Assembly (NCBI GenBank): GCA_025464975.1 | Contig: JAODMT010000024.1 | Span: 574,634-638,633 of the forward strand | Length of the DNA: 64,000 nucleotides | Reading direction: 5' to 3' | From: Microbacteriaceae bacterium | Lineage (GTDB): Bacteria; Actinomycetota; Actinomycetes; Actinomycetales; Microbacteriaceae | Part shown: positions 9,525 to 17,828 of the stretch, in pieces | Position numbering within the stretch: position 1 is the first letter of the stretch | How the letters are laid out: each line of letters opens with the position of its first letter | Position numbers and translations under genes: made by a program | The notes under the pieces: model-generated | Databases searched by the model: none | Seen by the model: the letters and a program-made list of their open reading frames with translations, nothing else | What the model was told of the DNA's origin: nothing

Positions 9525-9601
9525 AAAACGCAGGACATTCACCACTGAACGTCGCATTTGCGCGCGTTAGCGACGCGACGGTGGTGAATCTCCTGCGTTT
9601 T
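9525..9601. repeat. palindromic element A, copy 1
   Basis: A 77-bp inverted repeat. The left arm is AAAACGCAGGA then C then ATTCACCAC; the right arm at 9581-9601 is its reverse complement with a single mismatch. The arms are 21 bases and the spacer 35. The sequence between manA and the DUF559 gene (9406-9808) otherwise shows only low-complexity TTCCCC/GCCG-rich DNA and short GACGCGGTGCTTT-type reiterations near 9636-9680. Confidence 0.9.
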
Positions 9602-9808
9602 CAGTGACGCACGCGCTTCCGTGCGCCGGCATTTCGGCGACGCGGTGCTTTTTCGTGACGCGGTGCTTTCGGTGACGCGTTTCAGCGACGGGTGCTTCGG
9701 CGAGACGGCGGTGCGTCGCGGCTCCTCCACCGGATGACCGCCTCGAGGGGAGTGAACAGTTTCCGTCGCCTGGCCCGGCGGCGAGGCATCCGCAGCCACC
9801 CTTGTGCG

Positions 9809-10876
9809 ATGCAGTCGATCGAGCAACGGATACTGTCGTCGGGGTTGTTCCTGCGGCGACGGGATCTTCTCGCGCTCGGCTACACCGACGCGCAGATCAG
9901 GATTTCGCTCGCTGCGCACCGCATCTTCAGGGTCAGGCATGGGTGGTACTCGGTTCCCGGTGCGCCAGAGGCTGCGGTGTGCGCGGTGCGAGTGGGCGGC
10001 CGGCTGACGTCCGTCTCGGCGCTCGAGTCCTATGGTCTGCCGGTGCCGCGTCGTCCGGTGTTGCATATTGCGGTTCTCGCCACCGCGAGTCGACTTCGTA
10101 CTACGGATGACCGTCGCCGACGTCTGGATCCGGACAGCGGTGTGCGAGTGCACTGGGTCGACCTCCGGGGGAGAGGCGGATCGGTGTGGCGGGTCTCGAT
10201 CGACGACGCCCTCCTGGCGACCCTCATTGAGGAACCGCGGGACATCGCCGTGGCGTGCGCCAGCGCGGTGATGCACCACGAGCGCTGGTCCCCGGAGCGG
10301 ATGGACGCGGTGTTCCGGCGGGCGCCGGCGGAGGTGCGCAGGTGGCGCGGGCTGGTGAGCGCGCTCGACGAGTCCCATGGCGAGACGTTCTTCCGCCTGT
10401 GGTTGCTCGATGCGGGAATGACGTTCGCGCAGCAGGTTGTCATTGCCGGCATCGGGCGATTCGATTTCCAGGTGGGGCCATGCACGTACGTCGAGGTGGA
10501 CGGCGGCCAGCACGACCCGAATTGGATCGACCCGCAGAGCAGCTCCTGGGAGAAAGACCACGACTGGGACACGTCGATGGCGATCATCGGCAATCGAGTG
10601 CTGCGGAATACCTATCGGCAGCTTTACCGCGACTTTCCGCGGGTGCTCCGAGCCATCCGGCGCGCGATTGAGGATGATCTGGCGGCCGGGCGCTGGCGGG
10701 CGAAGCATCCGAACGCCCCCGCCGTGCGCGCCGCCACCGCATCACCGGGTATTGGGCTGCCGCCGGGAATTGCGCCGGCGCTCCGGATTGCGCTGTCGCC
10801 ACACCTGCCGTCCTCAGCGCCGTCCGTGCGCGCTCACGCACAACGAAAACGCAGGACATTCACCACGAAACCGTGA
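9809..10876 (+). CDS. AbiEi-like / DUF559 (Vsr-like endonuclease fold) domain protein
   Basis: About 355 residues. The N-terminal part (SIEQRILSSGLFLRRRDLLALGYTDAQI, then HGWYSVPGA) resembles the winged-helix region of AbiEi-type antitoxins. The C-terminal part (about residues 215-285) has the DUF559 pattern YVEVDGGQHD, WEKDHDWDTSMAIIGNRVLRNTYRQ, an endonuclease-like fold related to Vsr. The usual order of acidic residues is kept (EVDG, then a D and a later basic/aromatic segment), so a nuclease activity is possible but inferred. ATG 9809 was chosen because the domain begins there; upstream codons are low-complexity. The gene stands alone, without a toxin partner, between palindromes A1 and A2/A3. 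Its last ~11 codons (RKRRTFTTKP then stop) are supplied by the left arm of A2. Confidence 0.75.
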   Translation: MQSIEQRILSSGLFLRRRDLLALGYTDAQIRISLAAHRIFRVRHGWYSVPGAPEAAVCAVRVGGRLTSVSALESYGLPVPRRPVLHIAVLATASRLRTTDDRRRRLDPDSGVRVHWVDLRGRGGSVWRVSIDDALLATLIEEPRDIAVACASAVMHHERWSPERMDAVFRRAPAEVRRWRGLVSALDESHGETFFRLWLLDAGMTFAQQVVIAGIGRFDFQVGPCTYVEVDGGQHDPNWIDPQSSSWEKDHDWDTSMAIIGNRVLRNTYRQLYRDFPRVLRAIRRAIEDDLAAGRWRAKHPNAPAVRAATASPGIGLPPGIAPALRIALSPHLPSSAPSVRAHAQRKRRTFTTKP

Positions 10877-10921
10877 TTCCGCCGCGGAAATGGCGCAGTG
10901 GTGGCGAACATCCTGCGTTTT
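10846..10921. repeat. palindromic element A, copy 2
   Basis: A 76-bp inverted repeat: left arm 10846-10866, right arm 10901-10921, 34-base spacer, 18 of 21 arm positions complementary. The left arm encodes the C-terminus of the DUF559 protein and the TGA follows inside the spacer. It is the most diverged of the four copies. Confidence 0.88.
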
Positions 10922-10989
10922 CGTTCGATGGACCGTCTAGTGGGCGCCGTGCCGAGGGGCGCGGGGTGTGACTGCGTGCGCCTGCAACG

Positions 10990-11066
10990 AAAACGCAGGA
11001 GATTCACCACGAGAGTGCCGTGAAAGGGACGAAATGGCGGGAACAGTGGTGATTCTCCTGCGTTTT
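10990..11066. repeat. palindromic element A, copy 3
   Basis: A 77-bp inverted repeat: arms 10990-11010 and 11046-11066, one mismatch, 35-base spacer. It lies 68 bases after copy 2 in the non-coding stretch 10877-11208. That stretch also holds short GGGAAGGAGACGGAAGCACGAC-like tandem duplications near 11067-11130 and the right copy of the 48-bp direct repeat. Confidence 0.9.
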
Positions 11067-11147
11067 CGGGAAGGAGACGGAAGCACGACGGGAAGGAGAC
11101 GGAAGCACGACGGGGAGCACGACGGGTGCATGCCGGATGCACGACGG

Positions 11148-11195
11148 TCGCGACGACGCGGCGGTAGCGCCGTCGGGTGGGCCATTCCCCGCCCG
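11148..11195 (+). repeat. 48-bp direct repeat, right copy
   Basis: Differs from 9386-9433 by two substitutions (G to C and C to T). It repeats the last codons and stop of manA and its hairpin, but is not attached to any reading frame here; galE starts 13 bases later. This is what is expected if DNA was inserted at the manA end with duplication of the target. Confidence 0.85.
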
Positions 11196-11208
11196 CTAGC
11201 CTGTAGGA

Positions 11209-12174
11209 ATGACCTGGCTAGTGACCGGCGGCGCCGGCTATATCGGTGCGCACGTTGTTCGGGCGCTGGTGGCGGCGGACCTGCGGCCCGTCGTCCTCGA
11301 TGACCTCTCGAGCGGACACGAGAGCTTCGTCCCGCAGGACGTGCCGTTCGTCCGCACGTCGATTCTCGACGGGGCCGGCGTGCTCGACGCCCTTGAGCGG
11401 TACGACGTCACGGGCGTCATTCACGTCGCCGGATTCAAATACGCGGGCGTCAGCGTGCAACGCCCGCTGCACACCTACGAGCAGAACGTCACCGGAACGG
11501 CCGTGCTCCTCGGGGCGATGGCGGACCGCGGCATCGACCGGATCGTCTTCTCCTCGAGCGCAGCCGTCTACGGCACCCCCGACGTCGACATCGTCACGGA
11601 GACGACGCCGCGCAATCCGCAGTCGCCGTACGGCGAGTCCAAGCTCATCGGCGAGTGGCTGTTGCGCGACCTCGAGATCGCGTCGGGGATGCGCCACACC
11701 TCGCTGCGTTACTTCAACGTCGTCGGCTCCGGCGACCCGCAGGTTCGCGACACCAGCCCGCACAATCTGTTCCCCCTTGTCTTCGATGCCCTGGTTGACG
11801 GCCGCACCCCGAGGATCAACGGCAACGACTACCCGACGCCCGACGGAACCGCCGTGCGCGACTACATCCACGTCGCCGACCTCGCCGTGTCGCATGTTGC
11901 CGCGGCGCGCCGCCTCGACGCGGGCGAGCCCGTCGAGGCCGCGTACAACCTCGGCAGCGGGGAGGGTGTCTCGGTGCTCGAGATCATGACGGCGGTCGCG
12001 GATGTCACGGGCGTCCCCTTCACGCCGGAAATTGGGCCACGCCGCCCCGGAGACCCGGCCCGAATCGTTGCGGCGGGGGACCTCGCGGCTCGGGACCTCG
12101 ACTGGAAGATGCGGCACACCCTGCACGACATGGTGCGCAGCGCGTGGGAGGCACGCCAAGCCGCGAAATCCTGA
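11209..12174 (+). CDS. galE: UDP-glucose 4-epimerase
   Basis: A 321-residue extended short-chain dehydrogenase that interconverts UDP-glucose and UDP-galactose through an NAD-linked 4-keto intermediate. The Rossmann motif GGAGYIG lies at residues 7-13. The catalytic SSSAAVYG serine and the YGESK Tyr-Lys pair are present near residues 115-150. RYFNVVGS and DYIHVADLA are further GalE landmarks. Length is a little short of the usual ~335 but complete. It is preceded by a putative GGAAT ribosome binding region and lies directly after the repeat-bounded insertion. It probably feeds galactose into the glycan cluster. Confidence 0.93.
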   Translation: MTWLVTGGAGYIGAHVVRALVAADLRPVVLDDLSSGHESFVPQDVPFVRTSILDGAGVLDALERYDVTGVIHVAGFKYAGVSVQRPLHTYEQNVTGTAVLLGAMADRGIDRIVFSSSAAVYGTPDVDIVTETTPRNPQSPYGESKLIGEWLLRDLEIASGMRHTSLRYFNVVGSGDPQVRDTSPHNLFPLVFDALVDGRTPRINGNDYPTPDGTAVRDYIHVADLAVSHVAAARRLDAGEPVEAAYNLGSGEGVSVLEIMTAVADVTGVPFTPEIGPRRPGDPARIVAAGDLAARDLDWKMRHTLHDMVRSAWEARQAAKS

Positions 12175-12270
12175 GCACATTTCGCTTCACGCGGAATTTG
12201 TCGAGTCCTCGCGAGCGGTCCGGCGCGTCGCGAACCCTCGAGGCAGAATTGAGGGTTTACGATTTGCGAC

Positions 12271-12299
12271 TTGACGTAGCCGAACTACACCGGTGTAAT
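12271..12299 (+). promoter_or_regulatory. predicted sigma-70-type promoter with palindromic operator upstream of whiB2
   Basis: TTGACG at 12271 and TGTAAT at 12294 are separated by exactly 17 bases. A perfect 12-base palindrome, TACACCGGTGTA (12286-12297), overlaps the spacer and the -10 box, so a dimeric regulator bound there would block RNA polymerase. The rest of the 179-base galE-whiB2 gap shows nothing else obvious. Confidence 0.5.
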
Positions 12300-12353
12300 T
12301 ATCTCTAACGCGTTTGCGCAAGTCGTACGCATCCGCGGAGGGGAGACTGTGTT

Positions 12354-12674
12354 ATGGCGCTAGAAGAGCATCGCCGCGCTGTACCGGATGACTGGGCCGT
12401 CGATCCGGTCCGCCTTGGAGTCCCCGGGGTAAGAACGGGAGTCGAAGACGACAACCCGCTCGCCTGGCAGGCAGACTCGCTGTGTGCGCAGACCGACCCC
12501 GAGGCATTCTTTCCCGAAAAGGGCGGGTCAACCCGCGATGCGAAGAAGATCTGCACCTCGTGCGAGGTGCGCTCACAGTGCCTCGAGTACGCGCTTCACA
12601 ACGACGAACGATTCGGCATCTGGGGCGGACTTTCCGAGCGGGAACGTCGGAAGTTGCGCAAGCGAGCCGGATAA
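12354..12674 (+). CDS. whiB2: WhiB-family iron-sulfur transcription factor, WhiB2/WhmD type
   Basis: A 106-residue redox-sensitive DNA-binding protein with a [4Fe-4S] cluster. The four cysteine ligands are visible in SLCAQTD, KKICTSCEVRSQCLEYAL (about residues 44, 67, 70, 76). The turn motif ERFGIWGGLSERERRKLRKR follows, with its basic tail for DNA contact. The segment FFPEKGGSTRDAKKIC identifies the WhiB2/WhmD subfamily, which is involved in septation and sporulation control. The ATG at 12354 is preceded by GAGGGGAG. It heads a run of plus-strand genes with the GT2 protein and DUF5719, an order also known from other actinobacteria. Confidence 0.93.
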   Translation: MALEEHRRAVPDDWAVDPVRLGVPGVRTGVEDDNPLAWQADSLCAQTDPEAFFPEKGGSTRDAKKICTSCEVRSQCLEYALHNDERFGIWGGLSERERRKLRKRAG

Positions 12675-12749
12675 CGGATCTTTCGTCAACCCGCGCGACT
12701 CGTGCGTGTCGGTTGGCTCTAGGCTCGTCGCGCGCATAGTCTCGACGGG

Positions 12750-15581
12750 ATGCAAACGAGAGTCACCGCGATACTCGTTGCCCATTCGGGGGCGGCGTAC
12801 CTTGAGCGAACCCTCGCAGGACTCGCGCGGCAGACCCGACGCCCGGACTCGATCGTCACGGTGGATGTCGGTTCGACCGACAACAGCGCCGAACTGCTCG
12901 CCGCTTTCGGGGCCACCCAATTCGTCGCCACTTCCCGCAAGCTCGACTTCGGCGCCGCGGTGGCACAGGCGCTCGAGGCGATCGGGCCCGCGGTTTCCGA
13001 AAACGACTGGATCTGGCTGCTCGCGCACGACAACGCGCCGCAACCGACCGCGCTCGAGCGGCTCCTCGCCGCGGTCGAGATCGCCCCATCGGTGGTCGTG
13101 GCCGGCCCGAAGCTCATGCGCTGGGACGAACCCGACGTGATCGACGAGTTCGGCGAGACCATGACGGAGTTCGGCGCGTCCTTTGCCATGGTCGAGGGCG
13201 AACTCGATCAGGCGCAGCACGACCAGCAGTCCGACGTGCTCGCGGTCGCCGCGAGTGGCATGCTCGTGCGGCGATCGATGTGGACGGTGCTCGGCGGGTT
13301 CGATCCCGGCCTTCCCAGCATCGATGCCGCCCTCGACTTCTCGGTTCGGGCCCGACTCGCCGGCTATCGCGTGGCGAGTGTGCCGAGTGCGAAGGTCGCG
13401 AGCGCCGGGGGACCGGAGCTGTTCGGCAGGCGCACCATTTCGGATCGCCGGCGCGCCAGCATCCACCGCTCGGCCCAATTGCATCGCCGACTCGTTTACG
13501 CCCCCGCCTCGGCCCTGCCGATTCACTGGCTGTCCCTCGTTCCCCTCGCGATCCTGCGGGCGATCGGGCAGCTGCTCGTCAAGCGACCCGGCGCCGTGGC
13601 GGGCGAGATCGGTTCGGCCTTCGCCGTCGCCTTCGGCGGCAGCCATATCCGGCGGGCCCGCCGCAACTTCAAGCGAACGCGCAGGCTCGGTTGGGCGGCG
13701 ATCGCGCCGCTCCGGATGCCCAAGTCGCACGTTCGGGAGCGACGCGCCCAGGCGCGCGAGACCACCCGCACCGAGCGTGACGTCGTTCCTCGCGACACGC
13801 GGGCCGGCTTCGTCTCGCACGGCGGGCTCTGGGTCGTGGTGCTCGCCGGCATCGTCGGGCTCATCGCGTGGGGGCGGCTGCTCGCCGCCGGGTCACTCGT
13901 CGGGGGGACTCTCGCGCCGCTGAGCGGGACCGTCGGCCAACTGTGGGCGAACGTCGGCTACGGCTACCGAGAAATCGGCACGGGATTCGTCGGCGCGGCC
14001 GACCCGTTCAGCTATCTGCTCGCGGTGCTCGGTTCGATCACGTTCTGGGCCCCCTCCCTCTCGGTCGTCCTCGTCTTCCTGCTCGCCCTGCCGCTCGCGG
14101 CGCTTGGCGCCTGGTTCGCCGCCCGTCGGCTGACCACCCGGCCATTCCTTCCCGCCCTCGCCGCCCTTCTCTGGGCGCTGGGGCCTCCGCTGCTCGGCTC
14201 CCTCTCGAGTGGGCAGCTTGGGGCGACGATCGCCCACCTGCTCTTGCCGTGGCTCGTGCTCGCCGTGCTGTCCGCCCCGCGCTCGTGGGCGGCCTCCGCG
14301 GCCGCCGCTCTTCTCTTCGCGGGCGTCGCGGCCTCGGCGCCCATCCTCGTTCCCGCCCTCCTGATCGCACTGATCGCCTGGATGGCCGCCCGTCCGACGA
14401 GCATCCATCGGCTCATCGGCATCCCGATTCCCGCCGCCGCCCTCTTTGCTCCGCTCGTCGTGCAGCAGATCGCCCGAGGCAACCCGCTCGGTCTGCTCGC
14501 TGACCCCGGCGTTCCGACGACCGGATCCCGGGTGTCCGGGCTGCACCTGACCCTGCTCAGCCCCGGTGCCGGCCTCGACGGCTGGGCGGAGGTAGTCCGG
14601 ACATTCGCGCTACCCGGTTCGGCCGCAGCGATCGTGGTCGCGGCTCTCCTCGCTCCGATCGGCGTGCTCGCCCTCGTGTCTCTCTTCGTGCCGGGGGCGC
14701 GTCGTGCGATTCCCGCGGCCCTCGTTGCCCTCCTCGGCTTCGTGACCGCGGTGGTTGCCACGCACCTCCAGGCCGCGTATTCCGCCGCCCACCCGAGTCC
14801 GATCTGGCCTGGCTCGGCGTTGAGCCTGTTCTGGATGGGACTGATCGCCGCCGCCCTCGTCGGCCTCGAGTCGTTTCGGCGCGCGGCGCTGCCGCTCGGC
14901 ATCCTCGCCGCCATCGCCTGCGCCGTTCTGTCGATTCCCCTGCTCGGCACGTACAACCTCGGAACGACGACCGTTCAGGCCGGCGGCCGGGTCCTGCCCG
15001 CCGTGGTTACCGTCGAGGCGCAGACCCACCCGCGAATCGGCACTCTCGTGCTGACGCCGCAGAACGGCGGCAGTCTCGCCGCCACGATCGAGCGCGGAGC
15101 AGGAACTACCCTCGATGACCAGTCCACCCTTGCGTCGACGTCAAGGAAGCTGAGCGCCGCCGACCGCGAGGTCGCGGTTCTTGCGGGAAACCTGGCCTCG
15201 CGTAGCGGCTTCGATGCGTCCGGATCCCTCAACAAACTGTCGATCGGGTTCGTGCTGCTCGCGGCGGATGCCCCCAACTCGTCCGCCCACGCTCGCGCCG
15301 TCGAGGCGCTCGACAGCAACCCGCTGTTCACGCCCGTCGGCCAGACCGTCAACGGCCTGCTCTGGCGCTACGGGAAAGCGACCGATGCCAACTCCGCGCG
15401 GCCGCTTGGGAACACCGACACCCCGCTCGGTGCCGGCATCCTCATCGGACAGGGAGTGATCTTCGGTCTCACCCTGCTTCTCGGCATACCGACCGCGCGG
15501 CGGCGCCGGCGCGGCAAGGTGAGCGGATCCGAACCCGAGGAACCGTCTCGCACCTTCGACGCGGAGGTGGAGCATGTCTGA
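12750..15581 (+). CDS. large membrane glycosyltransferase, GT2 family
   Basis: 943 residues. A GT-A catalytic domain occupies about residues 1-230: VTAILVAHSGAAYLERTL at the nucleotide-binding end, VDVGSTDNS, and LLAHDNAP in the position of the metal-binding DXD. ASGMLVRRSMWTVLGGFDPG marks the acceptor side. A basic linker (about 290-345) leads to a long hydrophobic region with about 10 membrane helices up to residue 730, then an extracytoplasmic domain and a last helix near residue 900. This GT2-DUF5719 pairing downstream of whiB2 is conserved in actinobacteria; its polymer is unknown. The stop overlaps the next ATG by eight bases. Confidence 0.88.
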   Translation: MQTRVTAILVAHSGAAYLERTLAGLARQTRRPDSIVTVDVGSTDNSAELLAAFGATQFVATSRKLDFGAAVAQALEAIGPAVSENDWIWLLAHDNAPQPTALERLLAAVEIAPSVVVAGPKLMRWDEPDVIDEFGETMTEFGASFAMVEGELDQAQHDQQSDVLAVAASGMLVRRSMWTVLGGFDPGLPSIDAALDFSVRARLAGYRVASVPSAKVASAGGPELFGRRTISDRRRASIHRSAQLHRRLVYAPASALPIHWLSLVPLAILRAIGQLLVKRPGAVAGEIGSAFAVAFGGSHIRRARRNFKRTRRLGWAAIAPLRMPKSHVRERRAQARETTRTERDVVPRDTRAGFVSHGGLWVVVLAGIVGLIAWGRLLAAGSLVGGTLAPLSGTVGQLWANVGYGYREIGTGFVGAADPFSYLLAVLGSITFWAPSLSVVLVFLLALPLAALGAWFAARRLTTRPFLPALAALLWALGPPLLGSLSSGQLGATIAHLLLPWLVLAVLSAPRSWAASAAAALLFAGVAASAPILVPALLIALIAWMAARPTSIHRLIGIPIPAAALFAPLVVQQIARGNPLGLLADPGVPTTGSRVSGLHLTLLSPGAGLDGWAEVVRTFALPGSAAAIVVAALLAPIGVLALVSLFVPGARRAIPAALVALLGFVTAVVATHLQAAYSAAHPSPIWPGSALSLFWMGLIAAALVGLESFRRAALPLGILAAIACAVLSIPLLGTYNLGTTTVQAGGRVLPAVVTVEAQTHPRIGTLVLTPQNGGSLAATIERGAGTTLDDQSTLASTSRKLSAADREVAVLAGNLASRSGFDASGSLNKLSIGFVLLAADAPNSSAHARAVEALDSNPLFTPVGQTVNGLLWRYGKATDANSARPLGNTDTPLGAGILIGQGVIFGLTLLLGIPTARRRRRGKVSGSEPEEPSRTFDAEVEHV

Positions 15582-17088
15582 CCTCTCAGCCGGAATTCCG
15601 GAACACGACTACATTCCCGAGGCGGATGCCGTGCCGGAGGTCGTCGCCAGGGAGCCGCGAACCGCCAGAGGCGCCGTGCTCGTCGGGGCGCGGATTGTCA
15701 CCGGCATCGTAGGCGTCGCGGTGGCGGCGCTTGCCATCGGCGCGGCGACTCTCGTTCCGCTGCCGAGCTATACCTCCGCACCCCCGGGCGTCGTGGTGAC
15801 CCCGGTCGCTTCCGCCCAGCAGCGGGTCTGCCCTGGTCCCGTGTTGCGGCTCGGAGACGCGTCCGGGCAGCAGGCGACCGTCATCTCATCGGTCGGGAAA
15901 CCGACGGTGCGGCACTCCCAGACCGCCGGTCGCGCCACGCTGGCCCCGCTGCGCTCGACCGACAACACGTCCGGGGTCGCCCCGGAACTGCTGACCCTCC
16001 CGCCGCATTCGCCCTCGTCGACGGCAGCGCCGATCCTCTCCGGCAGTCAGTCCCAGTCGATCGACTCCGGTGACCTCGTCGGGTTCGCCGCGGCGGAATG
16101 TGCCGAGGGGAGCGCCGACAGCTGGCTCGTCGGCGGGTCGACGGTAACGGGGCGAACCACTCTCATCACCCTGAGCAATCCGAGCAACGTCGTCGCCACG
16201 GTCAACCTCACCATCTATTCCGAAGCCGGCCCGGTCAGCGCCGCGGGAGCGCAGGGGATCACCGTGGCTCCCGGCGGCCAACGCGTGCTCTCGCTCGCCG
16301 GGTTTGCCCCCGACGTCAGCGCTCCCGTCGTGCGGGTGCAAAGCACCGGCGGCCAGGTGATCGCCAACCTGCAGCAGTCAGTCATCCGCACTCTCGAACC
16401 CGGTGGTGTCGACATCGTCGGGCCGAGCACCGCGCCGGCCAAGATCACGACCATTCCGGGCATCGTCATCTCCAACGGGATCGCGGTGACCGCGCGCCAG
16501 GCCGAGAGCGGATACGGCGACATGCGGTCGATCATCCGGCTCTACGTTCCGGGTACCCAGCCGGCCAAGGCCGAGATCAGCATCGTTCCGGAGAACGGGT
16601 CGGAGGCGGCGACGCCGGTGCGGGTCGTCGTTCAGCCCGGCGTGGTGACCGAGGTTCCGCTCGACTCCTATCCGGACGCGAACTACACGGTGACCATCGC
16701 GAGCGATCAGCCTCTGGTCGGCGCGGCACGCATCTCCACCGTTTCCGCCACCGGTCAGAGCGACTTCGCCTGGTTCGCCTCGGCCCCGTCCCTCCCGAGC
16801 CCCGCCCTCATCTCTGTCGCACCCGGCCCGAACCCCGTTCTGCATATCGAGAACCCCACCGCGAAGGAGGCCGTGGTCACCATCTCCAGTCCCGGTCAAT
16901 CGAGCGCCAAGGTGACGATTCCGGCCGGCCGATCGGTCGACCAGCCCGCGACGGCGGACACCAATTACACCCTCAGCGGCTTCGCCGCGCTCCGCGCAAC
17001 GGTGAGTTATTCCGGTGATGCCCAGCTCGGATCGTTCCCGGTGAGCCCGTCGGCGCCGGCCTCGCAACCGATCAACATCTACCCTTAG
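15574..17088 (+). CDS. DUF5719 family membrane-anchored protein
   Basis: 504 residues. One transmembrane helix near residues 33-60 follows a short cytoplasmic N-terminus, and the remainder is exported. The outer part is a chain of beta-rich segments (TLITLSNPSNVVATVNLTIY, AEISIVPENG, PVLHIENPTAKEAVVTIS), immunoglobulin-like in character, ending in a Ser/Ala/Pro-rich tail. It is co-transcribed with the large GT2 gene (overlap 15574-15581) and is probably its surface partner, perhaps as a scaffold. No enzymatic motif is visible. Confidence 0.82.
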   Translation: MSDLSAGIPEHDYIPEADAVPEVVAREPRTARGAVLVGARIVTGIVGVAVAALAIGAATLVPLPSYTSAPPGVVVTPVASAQQRVCPGPVLRLGDASGQQATVISSVGKPTVRHSQTAGRATLAPLRSTDNTSGVAPELLTLPPHSPSSTAAPILSGSQSQSIDSGDLVGFAAAECAEGSADSWLVGGSTVTGRTTLITLSNPSNVVATVNLTIYSEAGPVSAAGAQGITVAPGGQRVLSLAGFAPDVSAPVVRVQSTGGQVIANLQQSVIRTLEPGGVDIVGPSTAPAKITTIPGIVISNGIAVTARQAESGYGDMRSIIRLYVPGTQPAKAEISIVPENGSEAATPVRVVVQPGVVTEVPLDSYPDANYTVTIASDQPLVGAARISTVSATGQSDFAWFASAPSLPSPALISVAPGPNPVLHIENPTAKEAVVTISSPGQSSAKVTIPAGRSVDQPATADTNYTLSGFAALRATVSYSGDAQLGSFPVSPSAPASQPINIYP

Positions 17089-17101
17089 ACGCCAATCACC
17101 G

Positions 17102-17539
17102 CTACTGGTGGCGGAAACGCTCCGGAGCGAGGTCCCACGGGTCCTTGCCGAGCAGCTCGGCCACGGCACGGAACACGCAGCTCTCGATGAGCATCCTGCG
17201 GTGAAGGTCGTCGTTCCGGTGCAGCCTGACCAGCCGTTCGATGGGCAACCGGTACAGGATGACGCGCCGCTCCGGCGCGATCACGAGCCAGCGGTCGATC
17301 CCGCGTGCCGCGGCGAGCTTGCTCGGCAAGCCGGCCACCTCGAACGAGACTGTCGCGAGTTCATCCGGCCACAGGTCCTTCAGATACTCCGCGGTGGAGG
17401 CGACCGTCATGTCGAACAGATCGGCCCGAGTGTGCAGCGGCGGAAGGTGCGGTCCGGTGACGGCCGAGCGCATGCCGCGACCGTGTCGATCCCGAGACCC
17501 CGGCCGAGGCGAGCGTTGTACAGATCGGGAGCGGGCCAT
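17102..17539 (-). CDS. metallopeptidase-family-like protein (Rv3259-type), apparently without HExxH
   Basis: 145 residues. A basic N-terminus (SRDRHGRGMR) is followed by a compact domain: FDMTVASTAEYLKDLWPDEL, VSFEVAGLP, RWLVIAPERRVILYRLPIERL, IESCVFRAVAELLGKDPWDLAPERFRHQ. The layout and position beside the DUF3499 and manB genes match the actinobacterial family usually labelled metallopeptidase (zincin-like), represented by Rv3259. However, the helix where HExxH would be expected reads CVFRAVAELLG, so I see no zinc site. It is transcribed toward the end of DUF5719 and divergently from DUF3499. Confidence 0.7.
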   Translation of the reverse strand: MARSRSVQRSPRPGSRDRHGRGMRSAVTGPHLPPLHTRADLFDMTVASTAEYLKDLWPDELATVSFEVAGLPSKLAAARGIDRWLVIAPERRVILYRLPIERLVRLHRNDDLHRRMLIESCVFRAVAELLGKDPWDLAPERFRHQ

Positions 17540-17594
17540 CGCTCAATTGTATCCGTGCGGTAGTGCCGCTCGGCGGGGCTAGTGTTGAGTTCAA

Positions 17595-17819
17595 ATGGAC
17601 GGCAGACCGTGTAGCAAAGTCGCGTGCACCAACGATGCCGTCTCGACGCTCACCTACGTCTACGCCGACTCGATGGCCGTTCTCGGGCCGCTCAGCGGTC
17701 AGGCCGAGCCGCACAGCTACGACCTGTGTGCCAAGCACTCTGACCGGCTTTCGGTACCTCAGGGTTGGCAGGTAATCCGACACGTTTCTCTCGGGGACCA
17801 GCAACCGCGCGCACTGTAG
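17595..17819 (+). CDS. DUF3499 family protein
   Basis: A 74-residue protein with a zinc-ribbon-like arrangement: CSKVACTNDA at the start and YDLCAKHSDRL later give three Cys and a His. LTYVYADSMAVLGPL between them is a strong family signature. DUF3499 proteins are found just upstream of manB in many actinobacteria (Rv3258c position), and their function is unknown. The stop is nine bases before manB, so the two are probably one transcript. The ATG at 17595 gives the conserved N-terminus. Confidence 0.85.
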   Translation: MDGRPCSKVACTNDAVSTLTYVYADSMAVLGPLSGQAEPHSYDLCAKHSDRLSVPQGWQVIRHVSLGDQQPRAL

Positions 17820-17828
17820 GTTGAGAGG

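Noticed and set aside
9809..10876. The DUF559 protein as a complete toxin-antitoxin system
   Set aside because: Only one gene is present; no AbiEii-type nucleotidyltransferase toxin lies beside it.
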